The translations under genes and the position numbers were made by a program. From Microbacterium sp. (lineage in GTDB: Bacteria; Actinomycetota; Actinomycetes; Actinomycetales; Microbacteriaceae): DNA of 64,000 nucleotides. The DNA lies in the NCBI GenBank assembly GCA_003524435.1, contig DQHP01000027.1, forward strand, positions 1 through 64,000. The letters are read 5' to 3'. This document shows, one piece after another, positions 18,207 to 28,420 of this stretch; the stretch's first letter is position 1, and each line of letters begins with the position of its first letter. The notes beneath the pieces are model-generated. The model ran no database searches, was not told the origin of the DNA, and saw only the letters and a program-made list of their open reading frames with translations.

Positions 18207-19298
18207 CTAATTCGCCGCGCTGTGAGCAGCCCCCACCACACGATCTATCATCGCAATCATGTTCTCCGTTCCGGTGCGTGTGCCGACATGCTCGGCAGCA
18301 GTGGCCATCCGGTCGATCCGCGCGGTGTCGCTCAGGAGCGGAACAATCTCGGAACGGACCACGTCACCGGAGAAGGTCTCGTCATCCAGCAGGAGGGCGG
18401 CGCCAGCTTCCACGGCGGATGCCGCGTTCAGCCGTTGCTCACCATTACCCACCGAGTACGGCACGTACACCGCGGGGATGCCCAGCGCACTGATCTCGCT
18501 GACGGTCGCAGAACCGGAGCGGGAAACGATGAGGTCTGCCAGCGCGAACGCGAGATCCATGCGGTCCACGTAGCGACGCATCACATATCCCGGCGCTTCG
18601 GGGTCCGCCAACTCGCTGCGCTCCCCTGTCACGTGCACCAGCTGCCATCCTGCTTTGAGCACGTCGTCCCAGGCATCCGCCAACGCGTTGTTCAACCGCA
18701 GCGCTCCCAGTGAGCCTCCGAAAACCAGCAGCACTGGCCGCGCAGCATCCACCCCAAAGACTTCCGCCGCCTCGGCACGTGTCGCGGCACGATCCAGAGT
18801 GACAACCTCGTGGCGCAACGGCATGCCCACCACCTCGCTGCCCTTCAGCGGTGTGCCCTCAAATGCGACGCCCGTACCCGCTGCCCAACGCGCACCGAGC
18901 ACATTGGCAAGCCCCGGCTTCGCATTCGCCTCGTGCACGATGAACGGCACGCGCTCACGACGAGCCGCAACGTATGCCGGCGCCGAGGCGTACCCGCCGA
19001 AACCGACGACGACATCGACGGAATGATTACGGATGTACGCACGCACCTGTGCAATGGCCCGGCGAAAATTCAGGGGAAAGCCCAGCGCTTGCTTATTCGG
19101 CCGACGAGGGAACGGCACCTTATCAACAATCAACAGCTGATAGCCGCGTTCCGGAACCAGCCGCGACTCAAGTCCTTCGGCGGTGCCGAGTACGAGAATC
19201 TCTGCATGGGGGTCGCGAGCGCGCAAGCCATCAGCGACAGCGAGCAGCGGATTGACATGGCCGGCTGTTCCGCCGCCAGCAAGAAGGTACGTGGTCAC
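18207..19298 (-). CDS. murG: Lipid II synthase, GlcNAc transferase MurG
   Basis: Transfers GlcNAc from UDP-GlcNAc to lipid I on the cytoplasmic membrane face. 363 residues of the GT-B fold: N-terminal G-loop YLLAGGGTAGHVNPLLAVA (about 4-22), GFGGYASAPAYVAA, HEANAKPGLANV, and the C-terminal nucleotide-sugar site FGGSLGALRLNNAL with VSRSGSATVSEISALGIPAVYVPY. The ATG overlaps the end of ftsW by four bases (19295-19298). Confidence 0.97.
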   Translation of the reverse strand: MTTYLLAGGGTAGHVNPLLAVADGLRARDPHAEILVLGTAEGLESRLVPERGYQLLIVDKVPFPRRPNKQALGFPLNFRRAIAQVRAYIRNHSVDVVVGFGGYASAPAYVAARRERVPFIVHEANAKPGLANVLGARWAAGTGVAFEGTPLKGSEVVGMPLRHEVVTLDRAATRAEAAEVFGVDAARPVLLVFGGSLGALRLNNALADAWDDVLKAGWQLVHVTGERSELADPEAPGYVMRRYVDRMDLAFALADLIVSRSGSATVSEISALGIPAVYVPYSVGNGEQRLNAASAVEAGAALLLDDETFSGDVVRSEIVPLLSDTARIDRMATAAEHVGTRTGTENMIAMIDRVVGAAHSAAN

Positions 19299-20473
19299 TC
19301 GGTGACCTTACCCCGCTCAGCCGAGGGGATCGTGCGAGCGAAGGCGAGAAGCACGCCACAGGCCAAGAGGACCGCCAGCAACGACGTACCGCCCTGGGAC
19401 ATGAACGGCAGCGGCACGCCCATCACGGGGAAGATGCCGATGACAACGCCGATGTTGATGAGTGCCTGGCCAAGAATCCAGATGGTGATTCCGCCGGTCG
19501 CGACGCGGATGAACGCGTCCGATGTCTTACGCATGATGTGAAAAGCGCCGACCGCGAAGAAAGTGAAAAGCGCCAGCACCACGAGGCATCCGAGCAGGCC
19601 CAGCTCCTCGCCGACGATGGCAAAGATAAAGTCGTTGGATGCCGCGGGCAACCAGCCGTATTTCTCTTGAGAGTTGCCGAGACCGAGGCCGAAGAATCCG
19701 CCATTCGCCATGCCCCACACCGCATGGATCGATTGGTAACAGATACCGGTGTAATCAGTCATGTCGCTGCACACCGCAGTGATACGGCGCATCCGGTTCT
19801 CGCTCGAGAATGCGTATGCCGCCACGGCGGCGGCTCCCAGTAGCAGCGGCAGGATGAACAGCCGGAGTTTCACCCCCGAGAAGAACAAACATCCCAACAG
19901 CACGAGCACCAACACCATTGCTGTACCGAGATCATCACCGGCGATGACCGCGCCGATGGCCAGCACGGCAACCGGCACGACCGGGATAAAGACGTGGTGC
20001 CAGATCCCGAGCCGCGCTTGCTTTCGCAGCAGCACGTAGGCAACCCACAGTGCTAACGCGAGCTTGAGAAACTCCGAGGGCTGCATGGTGAACCCGGCGA
20101 TGCTGATCCAGTTTCGGTTGCCATCAGAGCCAATACCGAGTGGAGTGAAGACCAGAAGCTGCAGTGCCGTTGCCAGAATCAGCGCCGGCCAGGCCATTTT
20201 CTTCAGAAAGTTCACGGGCAAACGACTCACCAGGAACATCAGCGGGATGCCGATGACCGCGAACATCCCCTGCTTGAGTGCAGTGTCCATGACACCGGTC
20301 TCCGTCGCGCTCGTCGCGGAGATCACCATGATGATCCCGAAGATCGTGAGGAGGAGTGCCGTAGAGGCAATCAGCATGAACTCGGATGACGGCGGAGTCA
20401 GCAGTCGTCCCAGCGAGACGCGTGCGGCCAACCCCCGAGACTCAGTGCGCGGTGGGCGGGAGACCTGTGTCAT
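19295..20473 (-). CDS. ftsW: SEDS peptidoglycan polymerase FtsW
   Basis: Division-specific glycosyltransferase that polymerises lipid II together with FtsI. 392 residues with about ten transmembrane helices, beginning after an Arg-rich cytoplasmic head; SEDS motifs are NRNWISIAGFTMQPSEFLKLAL, GDDLGTAMVLVLV, GMANGGFFGLGLGNSQEKYGWLP, FAIVGEELG and PFMSQGGTSLLA. The ATG at 20473 lies 32 bases inside murD and is preceded by GGGAG with 5-base spacing, so murD and ftsW overlap in different frames. Confidence 0.96.
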   Translation of the reverse strand: MTQVSRPPRTESRGLAARVSLGRLLTPPSSEFMLIASTALLLTIFGIIMVISATSATETGVMDTALKQGMFAVIGIPLMFLVSRLPVNFLKKMAWPALILATALQLLVFTPLGIGSDGNRNWISIAGFTMQPSEFLKLALALWVAYVLLRKQARLGIWHHVFIPVVPVAVLAIGAVIAGDDLGTAMVLVLVLLGCLFFSGVKLRLFILPLLLGAAAVAAYAFSSENRMRRITAVCSDMTDYTGICYQSIHAVWGMANGGFFGLGLGNSQEKYGWLPAASNDFIFAIVGEELGLLGCLVVLALFTFFAVGAFHIMRKTSDAFIRVATGGITIWILGQALINIGVVIGIFPVMGVPLPFMSQGGTSLLAVLLACGVLLAFARTIPSAERGKVTE

Positions 20474-21977
20474 CGGTGCTCCCCCGGTCGATCAAGTTCT
20501 GCACCGCTTCGGTGAAGCGATGTCCACGATCCGCGTAGCTTGTGAACTGATCGAAGGATGCCGCGGCGGGAGCCAGTAGAACTGTTCCTCCTTCGGCGGC
20601 GATCCCCGCAGCGATCTCCACTACACGGGTCATGACCTCATCAGTCTCCCCAGTGACCGCTTCGAAAACCGGGACCGCAGGCGCGTGTCGCGCGAATGCC
20701 GTGACAACTTCTTCGCGTGCGACGCCGATGATGATGGCCGCGCTCGCTGATCTCCCCGCATCCGCCACCAGATCCGAAACATCGACGCCCTTTAAATCTC
20801 CTCCGACAACCCAAATCGCGCCGGGGTACGCACGCAGCGATGAGGCAGCGGCGTGCGGGTTCGTCGCTTTCGAATCATTGATCCAGGTCACGCCGCGATG
20901 GCGCGCGACAACCTGGATACGGTGGGCATCGAGATGGAATGATTCCAACGCACGCTGGATCGCCTCCGGGGGGGTCCCCAGCGAACGAGCAAGCGCGCTG
21001 GCCGCGAGAATGTTCTGCACGATGTGCGGAGCCGCTAGCCCCGCTGCCGCGAGGGCATCCACCGTAGTGACTTCGAGCGCGCTGTGCGCACGGTCATCGT
21101 GGAAGGCACGGTCAACAAGGATTCCGTCGACCACACCGAGGTCACTGGGACCGGGTACCCCCAGGTCAAACCCGATCGCCCGCGCCCCATCGATGACTTC
21201 AGCATCTTCGACCATGGTGCGCGTCGCCAGGTCAGCCTTGTTGTACACACAGGCGACGCGGGTATTACGGTAAACGAACGCCTTCGCATCGCGATACGCC
21301 TCAGCGCTGCCGTGCCAAACAAGATGATCGTCGGCGAGATTCAGACACACCGACGAATACGGTACGAGCTCGCCCGCTTTGCTGCTCTGGCCGATGTACC
21401 AGAGTTGGTGACTGGAAAGCTCCACAACAAGCACATCGAAGCCCGCAGGGTCGCGCACAGCATCCAACACCGGGATGCCGATATTGCCACAGGGAGCGGC
21501 ACGCAGACCTCCCTCGACCAACAGCGTGGCTGTGAGCTGAACGGTGGTCGTCTTGCCGTTGGTACCAGTGATCAGGACCCACTCGGCGGGGGTGCCATCC
21601 CCGCGCACGACCTTGTCGCGCACCCGCCAAGCGAGCTCTACGTCACCCCACAGGGCGATACCAACATCCTGCGCCCAGCGAATCAGCGGATGCGACGGTG
21701 AGAACCCCGGCGATGCAACAACGACGTCAGGCGCAAAATCGCGCAGCGCCTCTGGCGGAGCATCCAGTGGTCCGAGTTCTAGACGCGCACCAATCACAGG
21801 AAGCAGTCGCTGGTATTCCTCGGCGGCTGACTCCGAGAGCACAAGCACATCAGCACCCAGCTCGGCGAGGGTGTCCGCGGCAGCGAAGCCGGTCACTGAC
21901 AGCCCGAGAACCGCAACGCGCAGTCCCTTCCAGTCAGCGTGCCAACTGGTGAGCGCGTCCAATCGCTCGTTGCTCAT
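20442..21977 (-). CDS. murD: UDP-N-acetylmuramoylalanine--D-glutamate ligase
   Basis: Adds D-glutamate to UDP-MurNAc-L-alanine with ATP. 511 residues from the ATG at 21977, which overlaps the mraY stop as ATGA; the longer frame to 22025 is rejected. Motifs are VAVLGLSVTGFAAADTLAE (N-terminal UDP site), GTNGKTT at about 138-144, NLADDHLVWHG, INDSKATNPHAA and VGGDLKGVD. The 3' end overlaps ftsW by 32 bases. Confidence 0.96.
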   Translation of the reverse strand: MSNERLDALTSWHADWKGLRVAVLGLSVTGFAAADTLAELGADVLVLSESAAEEYQRLLPVIGARLELGPLDAPPEALRDFAPDVVVASPGFSPSHPLIRWAQDVGIALWGDVELAWRVRDKVVRGDGTPAEWVLITGTNGKTTTVQLTATLLVEGGLRAAPCGNIGIPVLDAVRDPAGFDVLVVELSSHQLWYIGQSSKAGELVPYSSVCLNLADDHLVWHGSAEAYRDAKAFVYRNTRVACVYNKADLATRTMVEDAEVIDGARAIGFDLGVPGPSDLGVVDGILVDRAFHDDRAHSALEVTTVDALAAAGLAAPHIVQNILAASALARSLGTPPEAIQRALESFHLDAHRIQVVARHRGVTWINDSKATNPHAAASSLRAYPGAIWVVGGDLKGVDVSDLVADAGRSASAAIIIGVAREEVVTAFARHAPAVPVFEAVTGETDEVMTRVVEIAAGIAAEGGTVLLAPAAASFDQFTSYADRGHRFTEAVQNLIDRGSTDDTGLPPTAH

Positions 21978-23086
21978 CCATCCACTCCGGTGAGCCACTC
22001 GACATAGAACAGTCCGACGGCGCATACCGCGAGGAGTCCTGCAATGATCCAGAGCCTGACGACGATCGTCACCTCTGGCCAGCCGCGCATCTCGAGATGG
22101 TGGTGGAACGGGCTCATTAAGAACAGGCGCTTACCGCGCGTGATCTTGAAATAAAGGCGCTGGACGATGACCGACCCAGACGAGAGCACGAAGACACCCG
22201 CGATGACAAAGAGCAGTAGTTCGGTACGCGTGAGAATAGCCAGCGCGGTGATAACACCACCGATCGCCATTGAACCGACATCGCCCATGAAGACCTTGGC
22301 CTTGGGGGCATTCCACCAGAGGAATCCGACGAGGCTCGCGCCGAATGAAGCGGCCACGACGGCAAGGCTGAAGGGGTCTCGCACCTCGTAACAGACCTCG
22401 ATATTACTGGTGTCGACTCCGCCAGCACACGCTTGCTGTGTCTGCCAGAACGCAATCAGGCTGTAGGCACCGACGACGAATACACCAGCACCCGCAGCAA
22501 GTCCGTCGAGTCCATCGGTGAGATTGACACTGTTCGATGTGGCGATTCCGATCACGGCGATCCAGATCAGATACAGGATCCAGCCGATGACGACGCCAAA
22601 TCCAAAGAGATTAAGCCAGGGGATGTCGCGGAAAAGGGAGACGGATCCACTCGCTGGTGTCTGGCCGAACTGATTCGGAAACTTCAACGCGACGATGCCG
22701 AACGGAACCATGACCAGCAGTTGCCCGGCAACCTTGCGCCAGCCGGAGAGTCCGAGACTGCGCTGTGAGCGCACCTTCATGTAGTCGTCGATGAAACCGA
22801 CAGCACCGAATCCGACCATGAGCCACAGCACAAGAAGAGCTGACAGCGCCGGTGGGCTTCCGCCGGCATACGAGCCGACGAAGAATCCGACCATCGAGCC
22901 GATGATGAAGATGACGCCACCCATAGTGGGGGTGCCGCGTTTGGCCTCGTGGCTCGGGTTCGCGATGTCTTCAGGCGTGCGAATGACCTGACCCCAGCCC
23001 AGCTTGCGGAAGAGCCGCAGGAAGACGGGAGTGAGGAACAGAGTGAAGGCAAGCGATATAGCCGCCGCCATGAGCAGTGATCTCAC
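21974..23086 (-). CDS. mraY: Phospho-MurNAc-pentapeptide transferase MraY
   Basis: Makes lipid I from UDP-MurNAc-pentapeptide and undecaprenyl phosphate at the membrane. 370 residues and about ten transmembrane helices. Family motifs: GTPTMGG, FIDDYMKVRSQRSLGLSGW, NSVNLTDGLDGLAAG, NAPKAKVFMGDVGSMA and MSPFHHHLEMRGW. The GTG start overlaps the murF stop by four bases (GTGA) and its own stop overlaps the murD start (ATGA), so murF-mraY-murD is tightly coupled. Confidence 0.97.
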   Translation of the reverse strand: MRSLLMAAAISLAFTLFLTPVFLRLFRKLGWGQVIRTPEDIANPSHEAKRGTPTMGGVIFIIGSMVGFFVGSYAGGSPPALSALLVLWLMVGFGAVGFIDDYMKVRSQRSLGLSGWRKVAGQLLVMVPFGIVALKFPNQFGQTPASGSVSLFRDIPWLNLFGFGVVIGWILYLIWIAVIGIATSNSVNLTDGLDGLAAGAGVFVVGAYSLIAFWQTQQACAGGVDTSNIEVCYEVRDPFSLAVVAASFGASLVGFLWWNAPKAKVFMGDVGSMAIGGVITALAILTRTELLLFVIAGVFVLSSGSVIVQRLYFKITRGKRLFLMSPFHHHLEMRGWPEVTIVVRLWIIAGLLAVCAVGLFYVEWLTGVDG

Positions 23087-24495
23087 GAGAACAATTCTCC
23101 CAGACGATCGCCGAGATGCCGAAGGCCCACGGAATTGGATGATTTGACCAGGACGCGATCACCGTCACGAAGTTCAGTGCGCAAATACTCAAACGCGGCG
23201 TCTTGATCAGGAAGGTGCACCGCTTCACTGTCCCACGAACCTTCGCCCACCGCAGACAAATACAGTCGACGCGCTTCAGGGCCGACGACGACGATGCGTC
23301 GGATGTTCAGCCGCACGGCGAGCAGGCCGACACGGTCATGCTCCTCCCCTGCGTTCTCGCCCAGCTCGGTCATAGCTCCGAGAACGGCAACGGTGCGCTC
23401 CTCGGGTCCGGTGATCTGAGCGAGCGTCCGAAGTGCTGCCGCCATTGAATCGGGGCTGGCGTTGTAAGCGTCATTGATGATGCGTACCCGCTCGCTGCCC
23501 ATCGGCTGCATCCGCCATCGCTCCGCGACCTCGACGGTCTCTAGTCGCGCAATAGCATCCGTCATCGTTACGCCAAGCGCTCCCGCAGCAGCAATGGCGG
23601 CAAGAGCATTCGTGACGTGATGTGCACCGAGTACCTGGAGGTGAAGTGGCGCAGCAGCATCCGCTGCCTCAATCAGCGACCGAGTGCCGTCGGCCGCCAC
23701 CTGCACCTCACGGGCCCGCACATCAGCACCGGCGTTCTGGCCGAAGCCGATGACATTCAATCCGCGATCGGCTGCCGTCGCCTTCATCGCAGCGACACGC
23801 GGGTCGTCGAAGTTGAGCACCGCGGTGCCACCGGGGCGAGCAGCAGTGACCAGCTCTGCCTTGGCTTTCGCGGTCTCTTCAATGCCACCGAATCCGCCAG
23901 CGTGGGCCATCCCCACCATCAGGATGACGGCCACATCAGGCTCCACAAGCCCGGCAAGATGCGCAATACTGCCCGGGGCAGCCGCGCCGAACTCGCTCAC
24001 CAGGAAACGGGTGTTCTCCGTGACTCGCAACATCGTGACGGGAGCCCCGACCTCATTGTTGTACGAGTCGATCGGAGCGACGGTCTCCCCCGTATCGGCG
24101 AGGATGCGCGCCAAAAAATTCTTGGTCGTTGTCTTGCCGTTGGAACCAGTGACCCCGACGATCTGCAGCTCTCCGCCCGCACGTACGCGCGCCACCACAG
24201 CTTTAGCGAGAGCCGCAAGTGCTGCCACGACATCCGGCACGACAATTTGCGAAACCGCCACATCGACCGTGTGCTCAACAATCGCGAGCACCGCACCGTT
24301 ATCGACAGCAGCACCGACGAAACGATGTCCGTCAGTATCAGCTCCTGGTTTGGCGATGAAGATACCGCCAGGTGTCATCTTTCTCGAGTCTGTGTCGACG
24401 ACACCGTTCACCACACTGTCTGCGGTCTCAGCATCGACGACGCGCAGATCACCGCGAACAATAGCGGCAATCTCGGCAAGCGACAGGGCGATCAT
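23083..24495 (-). CDS. murF: UDP-MurNAc-tripeptide--D-alanyl-D-alanine ligase
   Basis: Adds D-Ala-D-Ala to the UDP-MurNAc-tripeptide. 470 residues. The N-terminal domain has VDTDSRKMTPGGIFIA, the P-loop is GSNGKTTTKNF (about 117-127), followed by EFGAAAPGSIAHLAGLV, INDAYNASPDSMAAAL and AVLGAMTELGENAGEEHDRVG. Those motifs separate it from MurE, which would carry a DNPR/A motif. Only 28 bases lie between its start and the ftsI stop, where murE is usually found; murE is therefore missing from this cluster. Confidence 0.96.
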   Translation of the reverse strand: MIALSLAEIAAIVRGDLRVVDAETADSVVNGVVDTDSRKMTPGGIFIAKPGADTDGHRFVGAAVDNGAVLAIVEHTVDVAVSQIVVPDVVAALAALAKAVVARVRAGGELQIVGVTGSNGKTTTKNFLARILADTGETVAPIDSYNNEVGAPVTMLRVTENTRFLVSEFGAAAPGSIAHLAGLVEPDVAVILMVGMAHAGGFGGIEETAKAKAELVTAARPGGTAVLNFDDPRVAAMKATAADRGLNVIGFGQNAGADVRAREVQVAADGTRSLIEAADAAAPLHLQVLGAHHVTNALAAIAAAGALGVTMTDAIARLETVEVAERWRMQPMGSERVRIINDAYNASPDSMAAALRTLAQITGPEERTVAVLGAMTELGENAGEEHDRVGLLAVRLNIRRIVVVGPEARRLYLSAVGEGSWDSEAVHLPDQDAAFEYLRTELRDGDRVLVKSSNSVGLRHLGDRLGELFS

Positions 24496-24523
24496 GACAT
24501 CTCCATGCGCGGCATAGTGCCGG

Positions 24524-26308
24524 CTAGTTGAATTTGGGGAGCAGCTCGTCCATCGGGACGGTAGATGGCGAAACCCGGTAGGTCTTCAAGACCTGAGTCA
24601 TCGCCTGCTGGAACGCGGACGCGGTCGCTGCAGATGAAGTAATTCTAGTCGGCTCGTCCAGAGTCACCATCACGACGTACTCCGGATCGTCCGCAGGAGC
24701 AAGACCGATCATGCTCGTGTAGTACTTTCCGGCCTTGTAACCGCCACCGTTTTCTTTCGTCTTCTGGGCGGTACCTGTCTTGATGGCTACCCGGTAACCA
24801 GGAATCTCGACCTGCTTTGCCAGCCCACCCTGCGCCGCGACATTCTCAAGAATTCGCACGACCTGGTCTGCGGCACCTTCCGAGACAACCTGCTCGTGCT
24901 TCGGAGCCTCAGGGGTGACGACAGTGCCGTCATCCAGCGTGCATGATTCGATAAGCGAGAGATCGATCTTCTCGCCTCCGTTAGCAATTGCTTGGTATGC
25001 GCCAGCGAGTTGCGGAGCCGTCACGGTGTAGTGCTGCCCGAACGTCGTGGCATACAGCGACTGGCTGTCCCATTCCCCTGCGGGGTGCAACACGCCCTTC
25101 CCCTCACGGGGGAAGTCGATCGTGCGCTCGCCTACGCCAAAGCGCTCGAGGTACTCGTAGCGTGTCTGGGCGTCTACCTTTGTGCCGAACTTCGACATGG
25201 CCACGTTCGAGGAGTCGATGAGAGTACCGGCGAGCGTGTAGTTGTACGAGTCATGTCGGAACGCGTCATTGATGACAGCGCCATTGGGAAACTTCTCGTG
25301 GCCTGCCGCGGTGACCGTCGTGTCCAGGTTCGCGGCTCCGGTATCAAGAATGGTTGCTGCGGTGATGGCTTTGAACGTCGATCCGGGCTCGAACGTCGTG
25401 CCGAACACGCGTGTTCCCCAGTCTTCCGGCGTTGAGGCGCTCAAATCATTCGGGTCAAGCGAAGGCCATTCAGCCGCTGCACGGATTTTGCCGGTTTTGA
25501 CCTCGACAACAACCGCGGTGGCCGCTTTCGCCCCCATCTTCTGTGCTTCTTCTGCGAGCATCTGCTGCAAATACCAGTTCAGGTCACTGTTGATCGTCAG
25601 CTGTACAGAGCCACCATCAAGCGCGTCGACGACACGCTCGCTCCCGGGGATGATCTGGCCGTGCTTCCCGCGCAGGTAGGTGCGCTCACCGTCGGTCGGT
25701 GCGAGGCACTCGGCTTCCATCCGCTCGATGCCTGCTTGTCCCACGCCCTCATTGTCGATGTAACCGACCACGTTTCCCGCAACAGCACCGTTGGGGTACA
25801 CGCGAGTCTCGCGCGGTTTCATCGCCAGGTAGGCCAACCCGAGATCTCGCAACTCCAGGTATTTCTCGGTGCTGAGTCCCTTCTTCAGCTGGTAGTACTG
25901 CGAGTGGGGGTCCGACTCAAGATTGGCGGCTACGCCCTCGCGAATGTCGTCTGCTTCCTGACCTGTGATCGCGGCGATCTGATCTGCCGCTTCACTCCAC
26001 GACGTCTTCGGTGGATCGTTCTCGTCATTCTCGAGCGACATGATCAAGCTGGGGCTGAGCTGGGCGTCGTAGACAGTCACGCTGGAGGCAAGCACTGTGC
26101 CATTCGAATCGGCAATCGAACCGCGATTGCCCACGAGCGCATGTGTGCTTCCGAGCTGGCCAACGTTGAGGGAATCCTGGACGTGCTCGCTCGCACTCAC
26201 GACCTGGATATCGACGAGTCGCACCACAAACGCACACAGCACCGCAAGAATTACAGCGAGGGCGACAACGGTGCGCCGGCGGGGTCCGCGGGTGGCTCGT
26301 GTCGTCAT
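24524..26308 (-). CDS. ftsI: Penicillin-binding protein FtsI (division transpeptidase)
   Basis: Class B PBP that crosslinks septal peptidoglycan with FtsW. 594 residues: one transmembrane helix (about 12-35), the pedestal domain, and the transpeptidase domain with Ser310 in STFK (310-313), SSN at 366-368 and KTGT at 510-513. The order and spacing are normal, so the enzyme should be active. GGAGAG precedes the ATG. It is 22 bases from the ftsL stop. Confidence 0.96.
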   Translation of the reverse strand: MTTRATRGPRRRTVVALAVILAVLCAFVVRLVDIQVVSASEHVQDSLNVGQLGSTHALVGNRGSIADSNGTVLASSVTVYDAQLSPSLIMSLENDENDPPKTSWSEAADQIAAITGQEADDIREGVAANLESDPHSQYYQLKKGLSTEKYLELRDLGLAYLAMKPRETRVYPNGAVAGNVVGYIDNEGVGQAGIERMEAECLAPTDGERTYLRGKHGQIIPGSERVVDALDGGSVQLTINSDLNWYLQQMLAEEAQKMGAKAATAVVVEVKTGKIRAAAEWPSLDPNDLSASTPEDWGTRVFGTTFEPGSTFKAITAATILDTGAANLDTTVTAAGHEKFPNGAVINDAFRHDSYNYTLAGTLIDSSNVAMSKFGTKVDAQTRYEYLERFGVGERTIDFPREGKGVLHPAGEWDSQSLYATTFGQHYTVTAPQLAGAYQAIANGGEKIDLSLIESCTLDDGTVVTPEAPKHEQVVSEGAADQVVRILENVAAQGGLAKQVEIPGYRVAIKTGTAQKTKENGGGYKAGKYYTSMIGLAPADDPEYVVMVTLDEPTRITSSAATASAFQQAMTQVLKTYRVSPSTVPMDELLPKFN

Positions 26309-26331
26309 TATGCTCTCTCCGTCAAATCAGT

Positions 26332-26916
26332 TCAGCGGGTCGTGGGGCTGGGGAGCCCGTCGGTGATGGGCGGTGGAAGAGTCGAGTCGACGGGCGGTGT
26401 TGTGCCGTCTGCAGGAGCATCGTTTTTCGCGGTCTCCGCTGCCAAGAGTGCCTTCTGATTCAGGAGGGCGTTATGAACAGCCCCGCTCCCCTTGGGATCA
26501 ATGGTGGATTGCCAGTCCGCTCCCGAAGCTGTGCCAACCACGGCTGAGTCGCTGAGACGCAAATACGACGCAGATCCTGCCACGACCATCCCCAGATCGG
26601 CTGCCTTGGTAGCCACCAGCTGAGGTGAGCTGACACCGGCAAGTTCCTCTTCCAGCGCGTTGGTCTGCAAGTTGAGCTCACGCTGCTGAGAGTTGAGGTC
26701 TGCCAGCACAAACGAATCGTGCGTAATCGCGAGCGACAGTCCGATTTGCGCCGCGCCGATCAATGCCGCCCCGGCGACAGCGATGAGCGCGTATGCCAAC
26801 TTGGGCCGCCGGGCGCGTGTAGGAGCGGTGACGGCCTTGAGGCGGCGCGAGGGACGCTCACGAGGCGTTACGGGCTCTGGCAGCACGGCAGCAGCTGCAG
26901 CGGTGGGACGGCTCAT
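26332..26916 (-). CDS. FtsL-like septum protein
   Basis: Small bitopic divisome protein assigned by position and architecture rather than by strong sequence identity. 194 residues: a basic cytoplasmic head (1-38), one transmembrane helix (about 40-62, [21 protein letters not shown]), then a short leucine-rich coiled coil (about 66-95, [22 protein letters not shown]) and a Pro/Thr/Asp-rich extracytoplasmic tail. The ATG overlaps the rsmH stop by four bases. The coiled coil directly after the membrane helix is typical of FtsL. Confidence 0.8.
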   Translation of the reverse strand: MSRPTAAAAAVLPEPVTPRERPSRRLKAVTAPTRARRPKLAYALIAVAGAALIGAAQIGLSLAITHDSFVLADLNSQQRELNLQTNALEEELAGVSSPQLVATKAADLGMVVAGSASYLRLSDSAVVGTASGADWQSTIDPKGSGAVHNALLNQKALLAAETAKNDAPADGTTPPVDSTLPPPITDGLPSPTTR

Positions 26917-27851
26917 ACTGCCTCCCTGATTCTTTCGGCGGCACGCAGACGCACCGGAATTGCACGCGGATTACGCTGCTTTTCGTCTTCGCTCGCCAAC
27001 TCCGCGCCCTTGGTAAGAGTGCGGAAACGAGGAGTATGCTCTGGCAGTTCGACAGGGAGCCCCGCAGGCGCTGTCGAAGCGGATGCTGCGGCAAAGGCCT
27101 GCTTGACGAGACGGTCCTCGAGCGACTGATAGCTCATGACGACGATGCGTCCGCCGACGGCCAGCGCGTCCATAGCCGAGGGAATAGCGTCTGCCAGCAC
27201 ACTGAGTTCTGAGTTGACCTCGATACGCAAAGCCTGAAAGACACGCTTGGCGGGGTGGCCGGCACGTTGCGCTGCCGCGGGAGTCGCAGCCTGCAGCAGG
27301 TCAACGAGATCCTGTGACCTCTCAAGCGGCTTCTCATCACGCGAGCGCACGATGAAGCGGGCGTACCGTGCGGCGAGCTTCTCCTCGCCGTAGCGCTCAA
27401 AGATTCGACGAAGATTGCCTTCGCTGTAGGTCGCAACGACCTCTGCTGCAGTCATGCCCTTGGTCTGATCCATCCGCATGTCCAGCGGGGCATCTTTCGA
27501 GTACGCGAACCCGCGCTCTGCCTCATCGAGCTGCAGTGAAGAGACACCAAGATCCATCAGGATGCCGGCGGCACCGTTCGCGTGCAAACCGATCTCGTCG
27601 TACACCGTGTGCACAAGCGTGATGCGATCGGCGAAACGCTCCAGGCGCTGGCCGGCAATGCGCAGTGCGTCAGTATCGCGGTCAAGCCCGATGAGCCGCA
27701 CGTTCTCAAATCGCTCCAGGAGCGCTTCTGAGTGTCCGCCCATGCCGAGCGTCGCGTCGACGAGCACGGCGCCGTCGGCCTGTAGCGCGGGTGCCAATAG
27801 CTCGACGCAGCGCTCGAGGAGGACTGGGGTGTGGATGTCTCGGAGGTTCAT
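26913..27851 (-). CDS. rsmH: 16S rRNA (cytosine-1402-N4) methyltransferase
   Basis: SAM-dependent methylation of C1402 in the 16S rRNA P-site. 312 residues from the ATG at 27851 ([15 protein letters not shown]); the frame continues to 27956 but the conserved start is here, with a purine run (GGAAAAG) upstream. Motifs: [16 protein letters not shown] (SAM site), [40 protein letters not shown] and the C-terminal [14 protein letters not shown]. Second gene of the dcw cluster after mraZ. Confidence 0.96.
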   Translation of the reverse strand: MNLRDIHTPVLLERCVELLAPALQADGAVLVDATLGMGGHSEALLERFENVRLIGLDRDTDALRIAGQRLERFADRITLVHTVYDEIGLHANGAAGILMDLGVSSLQLDEAERGFAYSKDAPLDMRMDQTKGMTAAEVVATYSEGNLRRIFERYGEEKLAARYARFIVRSRDEKPLERSQDLVDLLQAATPAAAQRAGHPAKRVFQALRIEVNSELSVLADAIPSAMDALAVGGRIVVMSYQSLEDRLVKQAFAAASASTAPAGLPVELPEHTPRFRTLTKGAELASEDEKQRNPRAIPVRLRAAERIREAV

Positions 27852-27952
27852 AATCTTTTCCGGTGACCTTGGACTCTGATCCCCCTCCGCTTCTCGACCC
27901 GGCACCGGGGAAGTGTGTCGGGGCGGGAGCGGCGGGGCATCACAGTCGAAGG

Positions 27953-28384
27953 TCAAAAGAGTCCCGGAATCACCTCCTGTTCAAGTTCTGAGTAAGTGTC
28001 CTCACCTGCGGCGAGGTAGTCGTTCCATGCCGCGGCATCCCAAATCTCGGCGTGCGCGCCAACACCAGTGACAACGAGTTCCTTTTCGAGGCCCGCGTAC
28101 TGGCGAAGGTGGGTGGGGATGGTGATGCGGTTTTGACTGTCGGGCATTTCCGCGCTTGCTCCCGAGAGGAACATTCGCAGAAAGTCGCGCGCCTGCTTGT
28201 TACTGAGTGGCGCCTGGCGAATCCGCTCGTGCAGCTCCTCGAATTCAGCCGTGCTGAAAACGTAAAGGCAGCGTTCCTGGCCACGCGTGACCACGATGCC
28301 GCTGCCGAGATCCTCGCGAAATTTCGCTGGCAGGATGACTCGACCTTTGTCGTCGAGCTTTGGTGAGTGCGTCCCCAACAACAT
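27953..28384 (-). CDS. mraZ: Transcriptional regulator MraZ
   Basis: Highly conserved first gene of the dcw cluster; a ring-shaped DNA-binding protein that regulates its own operon. 143 residues with two SpoVT-AbrB-like halves: TPKL-type head [20 protein letters not shown] (about 6-25) and [21 protein letters not shown] (about 84-104). A GGGGGTGAT stretch precedes the ATG. Three direct CTCCAC repeats at 10-bp spacing lie 41-66 bases upstream, the expected MraZ binding boxes. Confidence 0.96.
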   Translation of the reverse strand: MLLGTHSPKLDDKGRVILPAKFREDLGSGIVVTRGQERCLYVFSTAEFEELHERIRQAPLSNKQARDFLRMFLSGASAEMPDSQNRITIPTHLRQYAGLEKELVVTGVGAHAEIWDAAAWNDYLAAGEDTYSELEQEVIPGLF

Positions 28385-28420
28385 CGGCCATCACCCCCTC
28401 TTTGTCCGGCCAACTCGAGG

